Positions 17,607 to 24,888 of a DNA stretch of 41,327 bases are shown piece after piece. Within the stretch, counting starts at the first letter, position 1. Every line of letters begins with the position of its first letter. A program made the translations under genes and the position numbers. The stretch covers positions 1-41,327 of the forward strand of contig URFH01000022.1 in the NCBI GenBank assembly GCA_900547155.1. The letters are read 5' to 3'. Source of the DNA: an uncultured bacterium (lineage in GTDB: Bacteria > Cyanobacteriota > Vampirovibrionia > Gastranaerophilales > Gastranaerophilaceae). Under the pieces are notes generated by a model, which searched no databases, was not told the DNA's origin, and saw only the letters and a list, made by a program, of their open reading frames with translations.

Positions 17607-19769
17607 ATGCTTACATTTGTCCCGTTCCTCCTCTCGTTTTTGATGGTATTTTTGTCATCGTATCTAATCGCCTCCGTTTTTGCGCCGAAAAAGTTCGGAA
17701 TCGGGCTTCTGTACATTTTTGTAATTGCGTTTGCGCAGGTGGTCGGCACAATCGAGCTGCTTTCGCTTTTCAGCCTTATTAATTCTGCGGGAATTTTTGT
17801 TATAAATTTAATTGTCCTCGTCGGTTCGGTAATTTTCTTCAAAAAATCTGAAAAACCGCTCTACATACCGAATTTTAGGCGAACAGCAATAAAAATATTT
17901 CATGCATTGAAAAAAGATAAAATTCTGGCGCTGATGGCCGTCGGATTTCTCTTTTTGATGGCTTTTTTGATTTTTATTAATGCCATAATGCCCATAAATT
18001 CTTACGACGCACTGACTTATCACCTTAACAGGGCTGCTTATTGGCTTTCTCAGGGGAATTTGAACCATTTTCTCACGCCTGACGACAGAAACCTCGTCAT
18101 GCCGATAAACTCGGAAATTTTGTACACCTGGGTGCTGGCGTTTTTGAAAAACGACTGGGGGCTGGGATTTTTCTCGTTTACGGGTTACGTAATGTCGGTC
18201 ATTGCGCTGTGGGGAATCCTTGATGTTTTTGGATTTTGCACCAGAAAAAAACTATGGAGCGTTTTTATCATTTCTTCGTTTGCGTCGGTAATCGCCGAGG
18301 CATCTTCGGCTGAAACCGATATAATTCTTGCTGGTTTGACGCTCAGCTCGATTTTGTTTTTCCTCTTTTCGCTCAAAGAAAGAAAAAACAGCCCGATATT
18401 TTTTGCCGCGCTTGCCTATGCGCTCGCTGCGGGCACAAAAAGCCCTGCGGTGATGGTTTTTCCGGGGATTTTGCTGATGTTTTTGTATTTTTCAATGAAA
18501 AAAATGGGAAAAGAGGGCATAAAACCCGTTGCGGCTTTTTTAGGCTTTTTGCTGCTTAATTTTTTGCTTTTTGCAAGCTACAATTACTTTTTGAACTTTA
18601 TAAACTACGGAAATCCCCTTTCCTCGCCCGCTTCTTATGAATATCACCGCTTCTGGGGCGGATATAAGGCTTATATTGCGAATTTCATAAGATATATTTT
18701 TATGATGTTCGATTTTTCGGGTTTCAGGTACAGCGAGTATGTGGGGCAGTATATTCTTGCGTTTAAATTCATAATCCTTGACCTGCTCCATATCCCGCAC
18801 AACCTCGGGGTTATTCTTTCGGACGGAAATAAGATAAACAACGGGCTCATTGACGTAAAAATGGGCGCGGGGATTCTCGGATTTTTGCTGTTTTTGCCAG
18901 CTGTGATTGTTTCGATAATTCTCGGCGTTGTAAAGCGCAATTGTGAGAAAATTCGTATGCTTATGCCGTTCGGCGTGCTGTTTTTCATAAATCTGCTTGT
19001 ACTTTCGGGCGCTGTCGGGTATATGGTTTTCAGTGTAAGGTTTTTGACCTATTTTATTTTAATTTCCTCGCCGGTTCTTGTGCTGACGTATTTTAAAAAG
19101 AACCCGCCCGTGAAACTTCTGGTATTGTTTTTTGTACTTTCATATATGCTCCTGATAAGCCGTCATATGACCGCGCGGCCTGTTGGTACAATGATTGATA
19201 TCGTAAAAAAATCCGCCTCAATAAGCGACGCCAGAGAAACTTTCAGGTGCGGCGTTTTTCAGGGCTATCTGGGCAAGGCAGCCTACTGCCATATCAGGGA
19301 TAAAATCAAAAATGACTTCCCAAAAGGCTCGAAAATCGCCATTTTCGGCTCGGAACAGGATAGATTTTATCTCATAAAAATGCTTGAACATAAAGGCTAC
19401 ACAATTGATACGCCGCTTGTGGAGGCGATTTCGGATGTTGACCTTTCAAAGTATGATTATGTTATAAAAATCAACGAAGTCCAATACGGCTCGGTCGTTA
19501 AAAAGTTCAAACGCGGCCATAATGACTACAAAATTGTCAACAACCGCTTTGAATTTGACGAAGGGGTTGATCCGCAGTGTTTTTATCTGAGAAAAGACGG
19601 TTTCCCCATCCTCAAAAACGACAAATCAATCCCGACCTACTGGTACTGCAAAACAAGCGGGGCGTATTTTATTAAAAAAGGGTTTGAGCCCGTAAACATC
19701 ATAGGATATACCTCAAAATGGAGAGAAGAAGCGAGAACTGTATACTTTTATAAAAATACTCGCAAATAA
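17607..19769 (+). CDS. Multi-pass membrane protein, probable GT-C glycosyltransferase
   Basis: This 720-residue inner-membrane protein has about 12 hydrophobic segments in residues 1-520 and a soluble C-terminal domain (about 540-720). After the third segment comes a periplasmic loop with INSYDALTYHLNRAAYWLSQ (about 129-148). This acidic D-x-x-x-Y-H pattern is typical of the Dol-P-Man/ArnT-like (GT-C, PMT_2-type) glycosyltransferases that use polyprenyl-phosphate sugars. Such enzymes decorate lipid A, glycans or surface proteins. Donor and acceptor cannot be read from the sequence. An AGAAAGGAG ribosome binding site precedes the ATG. It stands alone; the next transcription unit starts from its own promoter. 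Confidence 0.75.
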   Translation: MLTFVPFLLSFLMVFLSSYLIASVFAPKKFGIGLLYIFVIAFAQVVGTIELLSLFSLINSAGIFVINLIVLVGSVIFFKKSEKPLYIPNFRRTAIKIFHALKKDKILALMAVGFLFLMAFLIFINAIMPINSYDALTYHLNRAAYWLSQGNLNHFLTPDDRNLVMPINSEILYTWVLAFLKNDWGLGFFSFTGYVMSVIALWGILDVFGFCTRKKLWSVFIISSFASVIAEASSAETDIILAGLTLSSILFFLFSLKERKNSPIFFAALAYALAAGTKSPAVMVFPGILLMFLYFSMKKMGKEGIKPVAAFLGFLLLNFLLFASYNYFLNFINYGNPLSSPASYEYHRFWGGYKAYIANFIRYIFMMFDFSGFRYSEYVGQYILAFKFIILDLLHIPHNLGVILSDGNKINNGLIDVKMGAGILGFLLFLPAVIVSIILGVVKRNCEKIRMLMPFGVLFFINLLVLSGAVGYMVFSVRFLTYFILISSPVLVLTYFKKNPPVKLLVLFFVLSYMLLISRHMTARPVGTMIDIVKKSASISDARETFRCGVFQGYLGKAAYCHIRDKIKNDFPKGSKIAIFGSEQDRFYLIKMLEHKGYTIDTPLVEAISDVDLSKYDYVIKINEVQYGSVVKKFKRGHNDYKIVNNRFEFDEGVDPQCFYLRKDGFPILKNDKSIPTYWYCKTSGAYFIKKGFEPVNIIGYTSKWREEARTVYFYKNTRK

Positions 19770-19770
19770 A

Positions 19771-19799
19771 TTGACCGTGGACTTTGAGGAACGTAGAAT
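19771..19799 (+). promoter_or_regulatory. Promoter of the cobalamin riboswitch transcript
   Basis: A -35 TTGACC (19771-19776), a 17-bp spacer and a -10 TAGAAT (19794-19799) place the start of transcription near 19806. This is just ahead of the first hairpin of the riboswitch. It is one of the best promoter matches in the window. Confidence 0.7.
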
Positions 19800-19805
19800 T
19801 AAATA

Positions 19806-20001
19806 AGCGATTGATGAAAATTCATCATGCCGCGGGGAAATAGAGGTGAAACTCCTCAGCTGTGCCGCAGCCGTCAAAGTCGGAATACCCGCAAAGGTCG
19901 GGCAAACGCCAAACCTTTAAAAAAAATCAGGGTACTTCGGGCTAAGGTACATGAAAAAAGAGCTTGGGTATCCTGTGTAGTTGGAAAACACAGGATTTTT
20001 T
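19806..20001 (+). promoter_or_regulatory. Cobalamin (B12) riboswitch with a combined terminator / RBS-hiding hairpin
   Basis: The core at 19832-19892 carries the conserved elements of the compact cobalamin riboswitches in order. These are the closing pair GCGGGG (19832) with the CCCGC end (to 19892), GGTGAAACTCC (hairpin), GCTGTGCCGCAGCCGT, and AGTCGGAATACCCGC, which matches the family's AGTC-GGA-ACC signature. There is no large peripheral domain between the last two, as in class II or variant forms. A perfect 7-bp hairpin (19812-19827) precedes the core. The expression platform is ATCCTGTG (19970-19977) pairing with CACAGGAT (19989-19996), followed by TTTTT. The right arm contains AGGA, 7 bases before the ATG at 20003. 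The ligand assignment comes from family knowledge; the hairpin is seen directly. Confidence 0.82.
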
Positions 20002-20002
20002 A

Positions 20003-20698
20003 ATGTCAACTCCGATAATGTCAGCACAAACGCAAAAAGCCGGAACATGTCCGCATGGGCTGCCTCTGGGTGCATGCCCTATTTGCAACGGAATGGGCGG
20101 CGGCGGCGCAACAAGAGCTCACGAAAAGCCAAAAGCCGGCGAAATGTCATGGGAGCAGTGCTATGCAATCGGTCAGATGATGAAAGCCCAAAAACTCGCC
20201 CGCCATCAGGCAAATGTTCAGGCCGAGCAGGCTTTGCAGGCAGCGCAAATGCAAAAATTTGCACAAAATCTCGCGGCTATGAAAAACGCCGTGCTGAGCG
20301 TAATTCCCGCGCCGGTTGCGAATGTTTTTAACGGCATGAAAAACTTCCTGATGACGCCGGTTTCCGCCCTGGGCGGGAAAATTGCAAATATGGCGCAAAA
20401 TCTCGGCGCAAGAATCGCTGATTTTGCCCAAAATATAAAAGAAAAATTCGTAAACATCACAGACAAGCTCGCAGCGCTTTTTGGTGAAACAAAAGCGGCA
20501 ATTGAAAAGAAAATCTCCGAAAAATTTAAAGAATTGAAGAAAAAAGCGTTCAATCTTTTCGGGATTGGCTTTGTTGATAACGAAGAAGATGAAGAAGTCA
20601 AGAAAATCGAAGAAAGAAACAGACAGGAAGAAATGAAAAAAATTCACCCCTTTTCTTTGGAAATAAAAGGTCAGGAGGCGCAAAATGAGCACGATTAG
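20003..20698 (+). CDS. Unknown protein with a CPHG-x6-CPIC metal-site-like motif, under riboswitch control
   Basis: I take the ATG at 20003 as the start (231 residues). It lies 7 bases after AGGA in the riboswitch hairpin, whereas the longer frame from TTG at 19964 would be read through that hairpin. Near the N-terminus is TCPHGLPLGACPICNGMGGGG (15-35), cited here by its key residues Cys16, His18, Cys25 and Cys28. These could bind a metal such as zinc or cobalt. The rest is helical: an Ala/Gln-rich part (about 55-85), amphipathic helices (about 88-165) and a Lys/Glu-rich coiled C-terminus. No family is recognised. It overlaps the next gene by 14 bases. B12 control suggests a role in cobalt or cobalamin supply or replacement, which is inferred. 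Confidence 0.8.
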   Translation: MSTPIMSAQTQKAGTCPHGLPLGACPICNGMGGGGATRAHEKPKAGEMSWEQCYAIGQMMKAQKLARHQANVQAEQALQAAQMQKFAQNLAAMKNAVLSVIPAPVANVFNGMKNFLMTPVSALGGKIANMAQNLGARIADFAQNIKEKFVNITDKLAALFGETKAAIEKKISEKFKELKKKAFNLFGIGFVDNEEDEEVKKIEERNRQEEMKKIHPFSLEIKGQEAQNEHD

Positions 20699-22184
20699 GC
20701 CTTATCAGGACAACGAAACGCGCCGCCAGTACAGGAATCAAACCGAAACACAAAAAAAACAGCTCTCTGAAACAAAAGAGGCGCTTGTTGTAAACAATTT
20801 AATAAAAGAACCGGTAAATTTGACGAGCATGTACGACAGCCTCGTGATTCCGGAAACGACCGACAGTTTCAGATATACAACAAAATCACCTGCGGACAAA
20901 AAATCGGAAAAATCGGCTAAAAAAAGCCTGACATCGCTTCTGGGGATTACGACGGGCGTTTTCGGGGTGCTTGCGGGCGGAATGGCGCTGGTTTCAATGG
21001 CTGCAAAACACAAAACCCGCCTCCCCGAGTGGAAAACCCTCCCCGAGGTGCCGAAAAACATTGCTATTAACAACGAACCGCATTTCGTCACCTATTTGAT
21101 GATTCAAGACCCTAATACCAGAACGGTTTTGGGTGCGCTGGGCGTTTTTGTTCTTAGCGCGGCGGGTTTGGTCGGGAAAAACTTTGTAGATGGCGTAAAA
21201 TCAATCTGGGTAAGGAAAAAAGAGGCAGATGTCCAGAAAGATTTGCAAGAAAAGCTGATTTCTGTCGAAACCCGTTCTTTTTCCGGAAAAATGCAGATTT
21301 TAAGGAACATGCTTAGCGAAAAAGCCCATGAACTTGAGGATATTCTCCAGAGAAACAACACTTCTTTGCGCACCCCCGTGGCTTTTCGGAAGTTTTTGAG
21401 TTTTGGCGAAAATCCGTCGTCAGAAGAAAAGCTCCATAAAAGCGACAAAAAACTTCTCGCAACGATTGCCGCAAGCGCCCTTGCAATTACGGGGCTCGGG
21501 GTTTTTGCGTTTAAAAATGTCCAAAAAACAGCGAAATTATACGCAAATTATGAAAAAGATATGCTCAATAAGGTCAAAAAGCTTGTCCAGAACTCGGATT
21601 TGAGCCATAACGACCTTGAATATGTTAAAAAACTTTTTACCTCGCTGCGTGTTTCTGAAAATTACATCAAAGAAACGCTTTCGGGCGTAAAAAAAGCTCC
21701 CGGGAATGTTGATATGAAAAAATTTGCGCAAGAAACGATTCAGGAGGTTGAAAAAATCTACCAGCGCGGCGCTGAGGCGATTGCCGGCTCACCGGGGAAC
21801 AAACCGTCGTATTATTCGCACACAAACGACGACAGAGCGCATTTGTACAACATGATTGTGAACCCTGAAAACCCGCTTTTGAAGATTCTTTTTGCGGGAA
21901 TGACCACGGTTACGGCTCTGGGCTACGTCGGAACAAAGGCTGTTGAGGCGATTCGGGAGGTTCAGGTTATAAAAGAAAACGCAAACACCGAGCTTGAGCT
22001 GCAAAACAGGCTAGTTGAAGTTGAGCTTAAAAACTTTGAAACCAAGAAAAAAAGCGTGATTGAGCCGCTGATGGACGAATTCAGGCTGCAGGCGTTCAAC
22101 GGAAAGGACAAAAAGGAGCTCAAAGTCCGCGCAGAAAACATACTTTATGAGATTAAAAACGGCCCGCCGTTTGTTTATTCATAG
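20685..22184 (+). CDS. Unknown membrane protein of the riboswitch operon
   Basis: This 499-residue protein matches no family I know. Four hydrophobic segments are spread through it: about 87-107 (LGITTGVFGVLAGGMALVSM), 146-163 (TVLGALGVFVLSAAGLVG), 262-281 (LLATIAASALAITGLGVFAF) and 404-422 (ILFAGMTTVTALGYVGTKA). Long charged, probably coiled helices lie between them (168-235, 285-345, 425-480). The N-terminus (about 85 residues) is polar. AGGAGG precedes the start within the upstream gene, and the 14-base overlap implies coupling. The shape suggests a membrane scaffold or part of a transport assembly rather than a classic permease. Function unknown. Confidence 0.8.
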   Translation: MSTIRPYQDNETRRQYRNQTETQKKQLSETKEALVVNNLIKEPVNLTSMYDSLVIPETTDSFRYTTKSPADKKSEKSAKKSLTSLLGITTGVFGVLAGGMALVSMAAKHKTRLPEWKTLPEVPKNIAINNEPHFVTYLMIQDPNTRTVLGALGVFVLSAAGLVGKNFVDGVKSIWVRKKEADVQKDLQEKLISVETRSFSGKMQILRNMLSEKAHELEDILQRNNTSLRTPVAFRKFLSFGENPSSEEKLHKSDKKLLATIAASALAITGLGVFAFKNVQKTAKLYANYEKDMLNKVKKLVQNSDLSHNDLEYVKKLFTSLRVSENYIKETLSGVKKAPGNVDMKKFAQETIQEVEKIYQRGAEAIAGSPGNKPSYYSHTNDDRAHLYNMIVNPENPLLKILFAGMTTVTALGYVGTKAVEAIREVQVIKENANTELELQNRLVEVELKNFETKKKSVIEPLMDEFRLQAFNGKDKKELKVRAENILYEIKNGPPFVYS

Positions 22185-22198
22185 GTCGGGGAGGGTTT

Positions 22199-22738
22199 AT
22201 GCAGGTTTCACCGGTATTTGCACAATTTAACAATTTTCAGCGCGTTTCCGGCATTCCGAAAGCTCAGGAGCCTTGCGAGCTTGTGCAGGATTTCTTTAAA
22301 ACCTTTGAGCTGCCCGATGAAATCACGAATCATGCGCGTTTTGATGAAAAAATGGCAGCAAAAATCGCCTCATACAAAGATGATGCGGTTGCGCCGGTTA
22401 TTTCGGCTCTGAATGCGGCAAATGACGAAAAAACAATTACTGCGGGGCTTTTTTTGTTGAACAGGATTATTGACGCGGGTGCAAAAAGTGTGGGCGCTCA
22501 ATATCACGCGATTTCGCGTTTTAATTACGATGAATCTCCGAATGTTCAGGTTATGCTTGCGGGAATTTACCGGAAAACGCAAGTTCCGGACGGGTTTGGG
22601 CCGCTTATGGGCATGTTTTTGAAAAACACGATGAATCCAGTGAAAAATGTTCCTTTTGACCCGAATGAAGAGGTTGGAGGGGCGATATTGGAGTATTTGC
22701 GCAATAAAACTGCGCAGGAAGTTTATGCGACGGCTTAG
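22199..22738 (+). CDS. Unknown soluble helical protein, last gene of the riboswitch operon
   Basis: This 179-residue protein is soluble and mostly helical. Residues about 50-150 (KIASYKDDAVAPVISALNAA, ITAGLFLLNRIIDAGAK, VQVMLAGIYRKTQ) have the spacing of HEAT/ARM-like helical repeats, which usually bind other proteins; this is a tentative reading. The N-terminal MQVSPVFAQFNNFQRV is hydrophobic but too short for a clear signal peptide. GGGGAGGG lies just before the ATG, and the gene follows its neighbour by 14 bases. It is the last member of the three-gene unit. No terminator is evident; dispersed repeats begin about 55 bases on. Confidence 0.75.
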   Translation: MQVSPVFAQFNNFQRVSGIPKAQEPCELVQDFFKTFELPDEITNHARFDEKMAAKIASYKDDAVAPVISALNAANDEKTITAGLFLLNRIIDAGAKSVGAQYHAISRFNYDESPNVQVMLAGIYRKTQVPDGFGPLMGMFLKNTMNPVKNVPFDPNEEVGGAILEYLRNKTAQEVYATA

Positions 22739-22793
22739 AATTGGCTGATTTTGGGGGATTTTGGCTTTGCATGCCTATATTTCGCGTATTTGC

Positions 22794-23169
22794 GGCCCTG
22801 AATCAAGTTCAGGGTGACAAAAAAATCGTGCCGTCATTCCGAACTTGGTTCGGAATCGCCAGATTGAAGTAAATAAGCCCGAATCCTGCCGCCGGAAGCG
22901 TGATTTTCGCGTCCCTGCGACCCTGAAATAAATTCAGGGTGACAGAATAGAGTCGTCATTCTGGGCTTGACCCGGAATCGCAAGATTGAGGATGTTTTGC
23001 TTAAAATTTTAATAAATTTTTGTATAAAGCCTGTATTTCCTGCTGGTGAGACCCTGAAACAAGTTCAGGGTGACAAAAAGGCGTGCAGTCATTCCGAACT
23101 TGGTTCGGAATCGCCAGGTAGAAGTCGATAAGCACCGTTCTTGCGACCCTGAAACAAGTTCAGGGTGAC
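22794..23169. repeat. Cluster of seven 25-mer palindromic repeats
   Basis: Copies lie at 22794-22818, 22833-22857, 22919-22943, 22955-22979, 23050-23074, 23088-23112 and 23145-23169. They alternate between two arm types and opposite orientations (see findings). Short gaps of about 11-14 bases separate pairs, with longer linkers between pairs. This 634-base gap between the riboswitch operon and flagellin contains no gene that I can support. Confidence 0.85.
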
Positions 23170-23236
23170 AAAAAGGGCGCCGATAAGCAAAAAAACTTGA
23201 AATGGCTTATTGGGCGGGATTTGCTCTTTTCAGCCC

Positions 23237-23280
23237 TTGCGGGTCGTTCCCCACCCCTGCTCGTAGCTGGGTGGGGTGCG
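23237..23280. repeat. Short CCCCACCC/GGGTGGGG hairpin repeat
   Basis: CCCCACCC pairs with GGGTGGGG around CTGCTCGTAGCT. It resembles the outer stem of the larger three-way-junction repeats at 34018 and 37955 with their internal hairpins missing. Confidence 0.5.
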
Positions 23281-23310
23281 TCTTTTCTTTAAATATATTA
23301 AAAAATACAT

Positions 23311-23339
23311 AAAAAAAGGTCCGATGAAATCATCGGACC
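23311..23339 (-). terminator. Flagellin gene terminator
   Basis: GGTCCGATGA (23318-23327) pairs with TCATCGGACC (23330-23339). On the minus strand the hairpin is followed by a run of seven U. It lies 34 bases beyond the flagellin stop codon. Confidence 0.85.
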
Positions 23340-23372
23340 AGTTGCCATCACCTATTATGTAGAATAGTGTTA

Positions 23373-24230
23373 TTAGCCAATCAATTGAAGAGCCAAAGCC
23401 GGTAATTGATTTGCTTGTGTCAGCAATGCTGCTGATGTTTGCTGAAGAATTGAAGCTTTTGTGTAGTTTGAAGATTCTTCTGCGATGTCAGCATCCATAA
23501 TTGTTGACTTAGCAGCAGAGCTGTTTTCAATGTTAGTTACCAATGAAGTAGCTGCTGATTCAAGTCTGTTCTGATAAGCACCAATTTGAGATTTTCTCGT
23601 ATTGATGTTTTCAAGAGCTGTATCAAGAGTTGTGATGAAAGCAGCAGCAGCAGTTGCGTTTGCAAAAGCGTCGCCAATAGCACCATCATCAAGACCCAAT
23701 GTGTCAGCATCAGAAGCAGCAAATACAGCTTTGTCAATCATCAAAGCGTTCTGATCAGCTTCTGCGTTAGCACCGACCTGAAGTCTGAGGCCGTTTTGAC
23801 CGAGGTCATTACCGCTCAAAAGTTCAAGACCGTTGAATTTAGAAGCTGTAGCTACCCTTGTGATTTCAGCTGCACGTGCAGTTACTTCATCTTCCATAGC
23901 TTTCATTGATTCGTCAGAATAAACACCGTTGGATGCTTGAACTGCGAGGTCTCTGATACGCTGTAAGTTTGTTTTGATAACGTCTAAATCCCCTTCTGCT
24001 ACCGTTAAAAGGTTGCTACCTGTTTCAACGTTAGTTTGCGCTACTTTTGAACCCCTAATTTGAGTGTCCAGGTTTGTTGCAATGTACAATCCTGCTGCAT
24101 CATCTTTAGCAGAGTTGATTTTGTAACCTGTTGACATTCTTTGCAAAGCAGTGTTCAAAGAATTAGTCGCATTTGTAAGGTTTCTTTGCGATACCAATGA
24201 AGAAATGTTTGTGTTTACGATAATTGCCAT
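23373..24230 (-). CDS. fliC: Flagellin
   Basis: Flagellin polymerises into the flagellar filament after export by the flagellar type III system. The 285 residues hold the two conserved parts that pack in the filament core. The N-terminal part is IVNTNISSLVSQRNLTNAT...LQRMSTGYKINSAKDDAAGLYIA (about 4-50) and continues to about 140. The C-terminal part is ANINTRKSQIGAYQNRLESA-like (about 210-235) to SILQQTSAALLTQANQLPALALQLIG. Only about 60 residues lie between them, so the exposed variable domain is almost absent. AGGAG sits 6 bases before the ATG. It is a single gene with its own terminator, consistent with high expression. No other filament or chaperone gene is next to it. Confidence 0.95.
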   Translation of the reverse strand: MAIIVNTNISSLVSQRNLTNATNSLNTALQRMSTGYKINSAKDDAAGLYIATNLDTQIRGSKVAQTNVETGSNLLTVAEGDLDVIKTNLQRIRDLAVQASNGVYSDESMKAMEDEVTARAAEITRVATASKFNGLELLSGNDLGQNGLRLQVGANAEADQNALMIDKAVFAASDADTLGLDDGAIGDAFANATAAAAFITTLDTALENINTRKSQIGAYQNRLESAATSLVTNIENSSAAKSTIMDADIAEESSNYTKASILQQTSAALLTQANQLPALALQLIG

Positions 24231-24253
24231 GTCATTCTCCTTTCGACGTTTGC

Positions 24254-24274
24254 ATTTTTACATCCTGTAAAAAT
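24254..24274 (-). promoter_or_regulatory. Hairpin in the flagellin 5' untranslated region
   Basis: ATTTTTACA (24254-24262) and TGTAAAAAT (24266-24274) form a perfect 9-bp stem with a 3-base loop, just upstream of the flagellin ribosome binding site. It might stabilise the mRNA or set translation. A possible -10 TATCAT with a -35 TTCTTT 17 bases away lies farther upstream on the minus strand (about 24303-24331). Confidence 0.4.
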
Positions 24275-24548
24275 CTCGTAAATCATTTTTTACCTATGAC
24301 CGTATGATAGCTTTTTTAGCGCCCCTAAAGAACTAATTTAAAGTTTGAACTTCGTCATACTTCCGTTTGATTTTCAAAATTGAGCGGCAAAAACATCAAT
24401 TCAACTCATAGACAATACACAACCGTAGTTTTTATACCTACTCTGTCAGTATAAATCTTTTTTAAACGGCGGGCTAGTGATTTTTACATAATATTTACAA
24501 AAGTAAATATAATTTGTATATTTTTAATATATATTACTGGGACGGGAT

Positions 24549-24672
24549 GTGAAAGTTGGGGATTTGTCTTTTCCGTTCCGATTCCTCCGGGCATCCGGCG
24601 TTAAATGCAGTTTCCTAAAAATCTTTAAGCCCTCCCCCATAGTCACTACAAAGACAAATCCCCAACTTTCAC
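24549..24672 (-). repeat. Long hairpin element, copy A
   Basis: A perfect 23-bp inverted repeat (24549-24571 with 24650-24672; arm begins GTGAAAGTTGGGGATTTGTC) encloses a 78-base interior. Read on the minus strand, the interior begins GTAGTGACTATGGGGGAGGG and ends GGAGGAATCGGAACGGA. The same interior, also 78 bases, occurs at 28477-28554 in copy B inside different but still complementary arms. The remainder of the 24231-24888 gap is AT-rich and holds the flagellin leader, the prs promoter and no visible gene. Confidence 0.85.
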
Positions 24673-24845
24673 TAAAAACATCATTTTGTATCTTCCCTTA
24701 GAAAAACATTTTGTAACGAATTATGTCATTTTTAAAATAAACTGCTATAAAAGTAACAAAAATAAAATTTACGATTTTTAAAACTTATACATCTAAGAAA
24801 ATAATTAAGTTTTCGCAATCTTATCTGTAAATTTAATAATTTTAT

Positions 24846-24854
24846 TGCTATAAT
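24846..24854 (+). promoter_or_regulatory. Extended -10 promoter for prs
   Basis: TTGCTATAAT carries the TG of an extended -10 and a consensus TATAAT (24849-24854). The -35 region is poor. It precedes the prs ribosome binding site by about 20 bases. Confidence 0.6.
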
Positions 24855-24888
24855 TTTAACGCAGTGAAATTTTAAGGAAGGAATGAAA

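Noticed and set aside
19964..20002. Extended N-terminus of the CPHG protein from TTG 19964
   Set aside because: It would lie within the riboswitch switching hairpin and lacks a ribosome binding site; ATG 20003 has AGGA at 7 bases.
22794..23169. Possible CRISPR array because of regularly repeated 25-base units
   Set aside because: Spacing is irregular, linkers are conserved rather than unique, orientation alternates, copies are dispersed over the whole window and no cas genes are present.
24270..24480. Sigma-28 promoter or c-di-GMP riboswitch before flagellin
   Set aside because: A CTAAA is followed by a poor GCCGATAA match at the wrong distance (13 instead of 15 bases), and no GEMM-type conserved elements are seen.
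24549..24672. Simple intrinsic terminator or ordinary MITE
   Set aside because: The 78-base loop is far too long for a terminator, and the arms vary between copies while the interior is conserved, opposite to a MITE.
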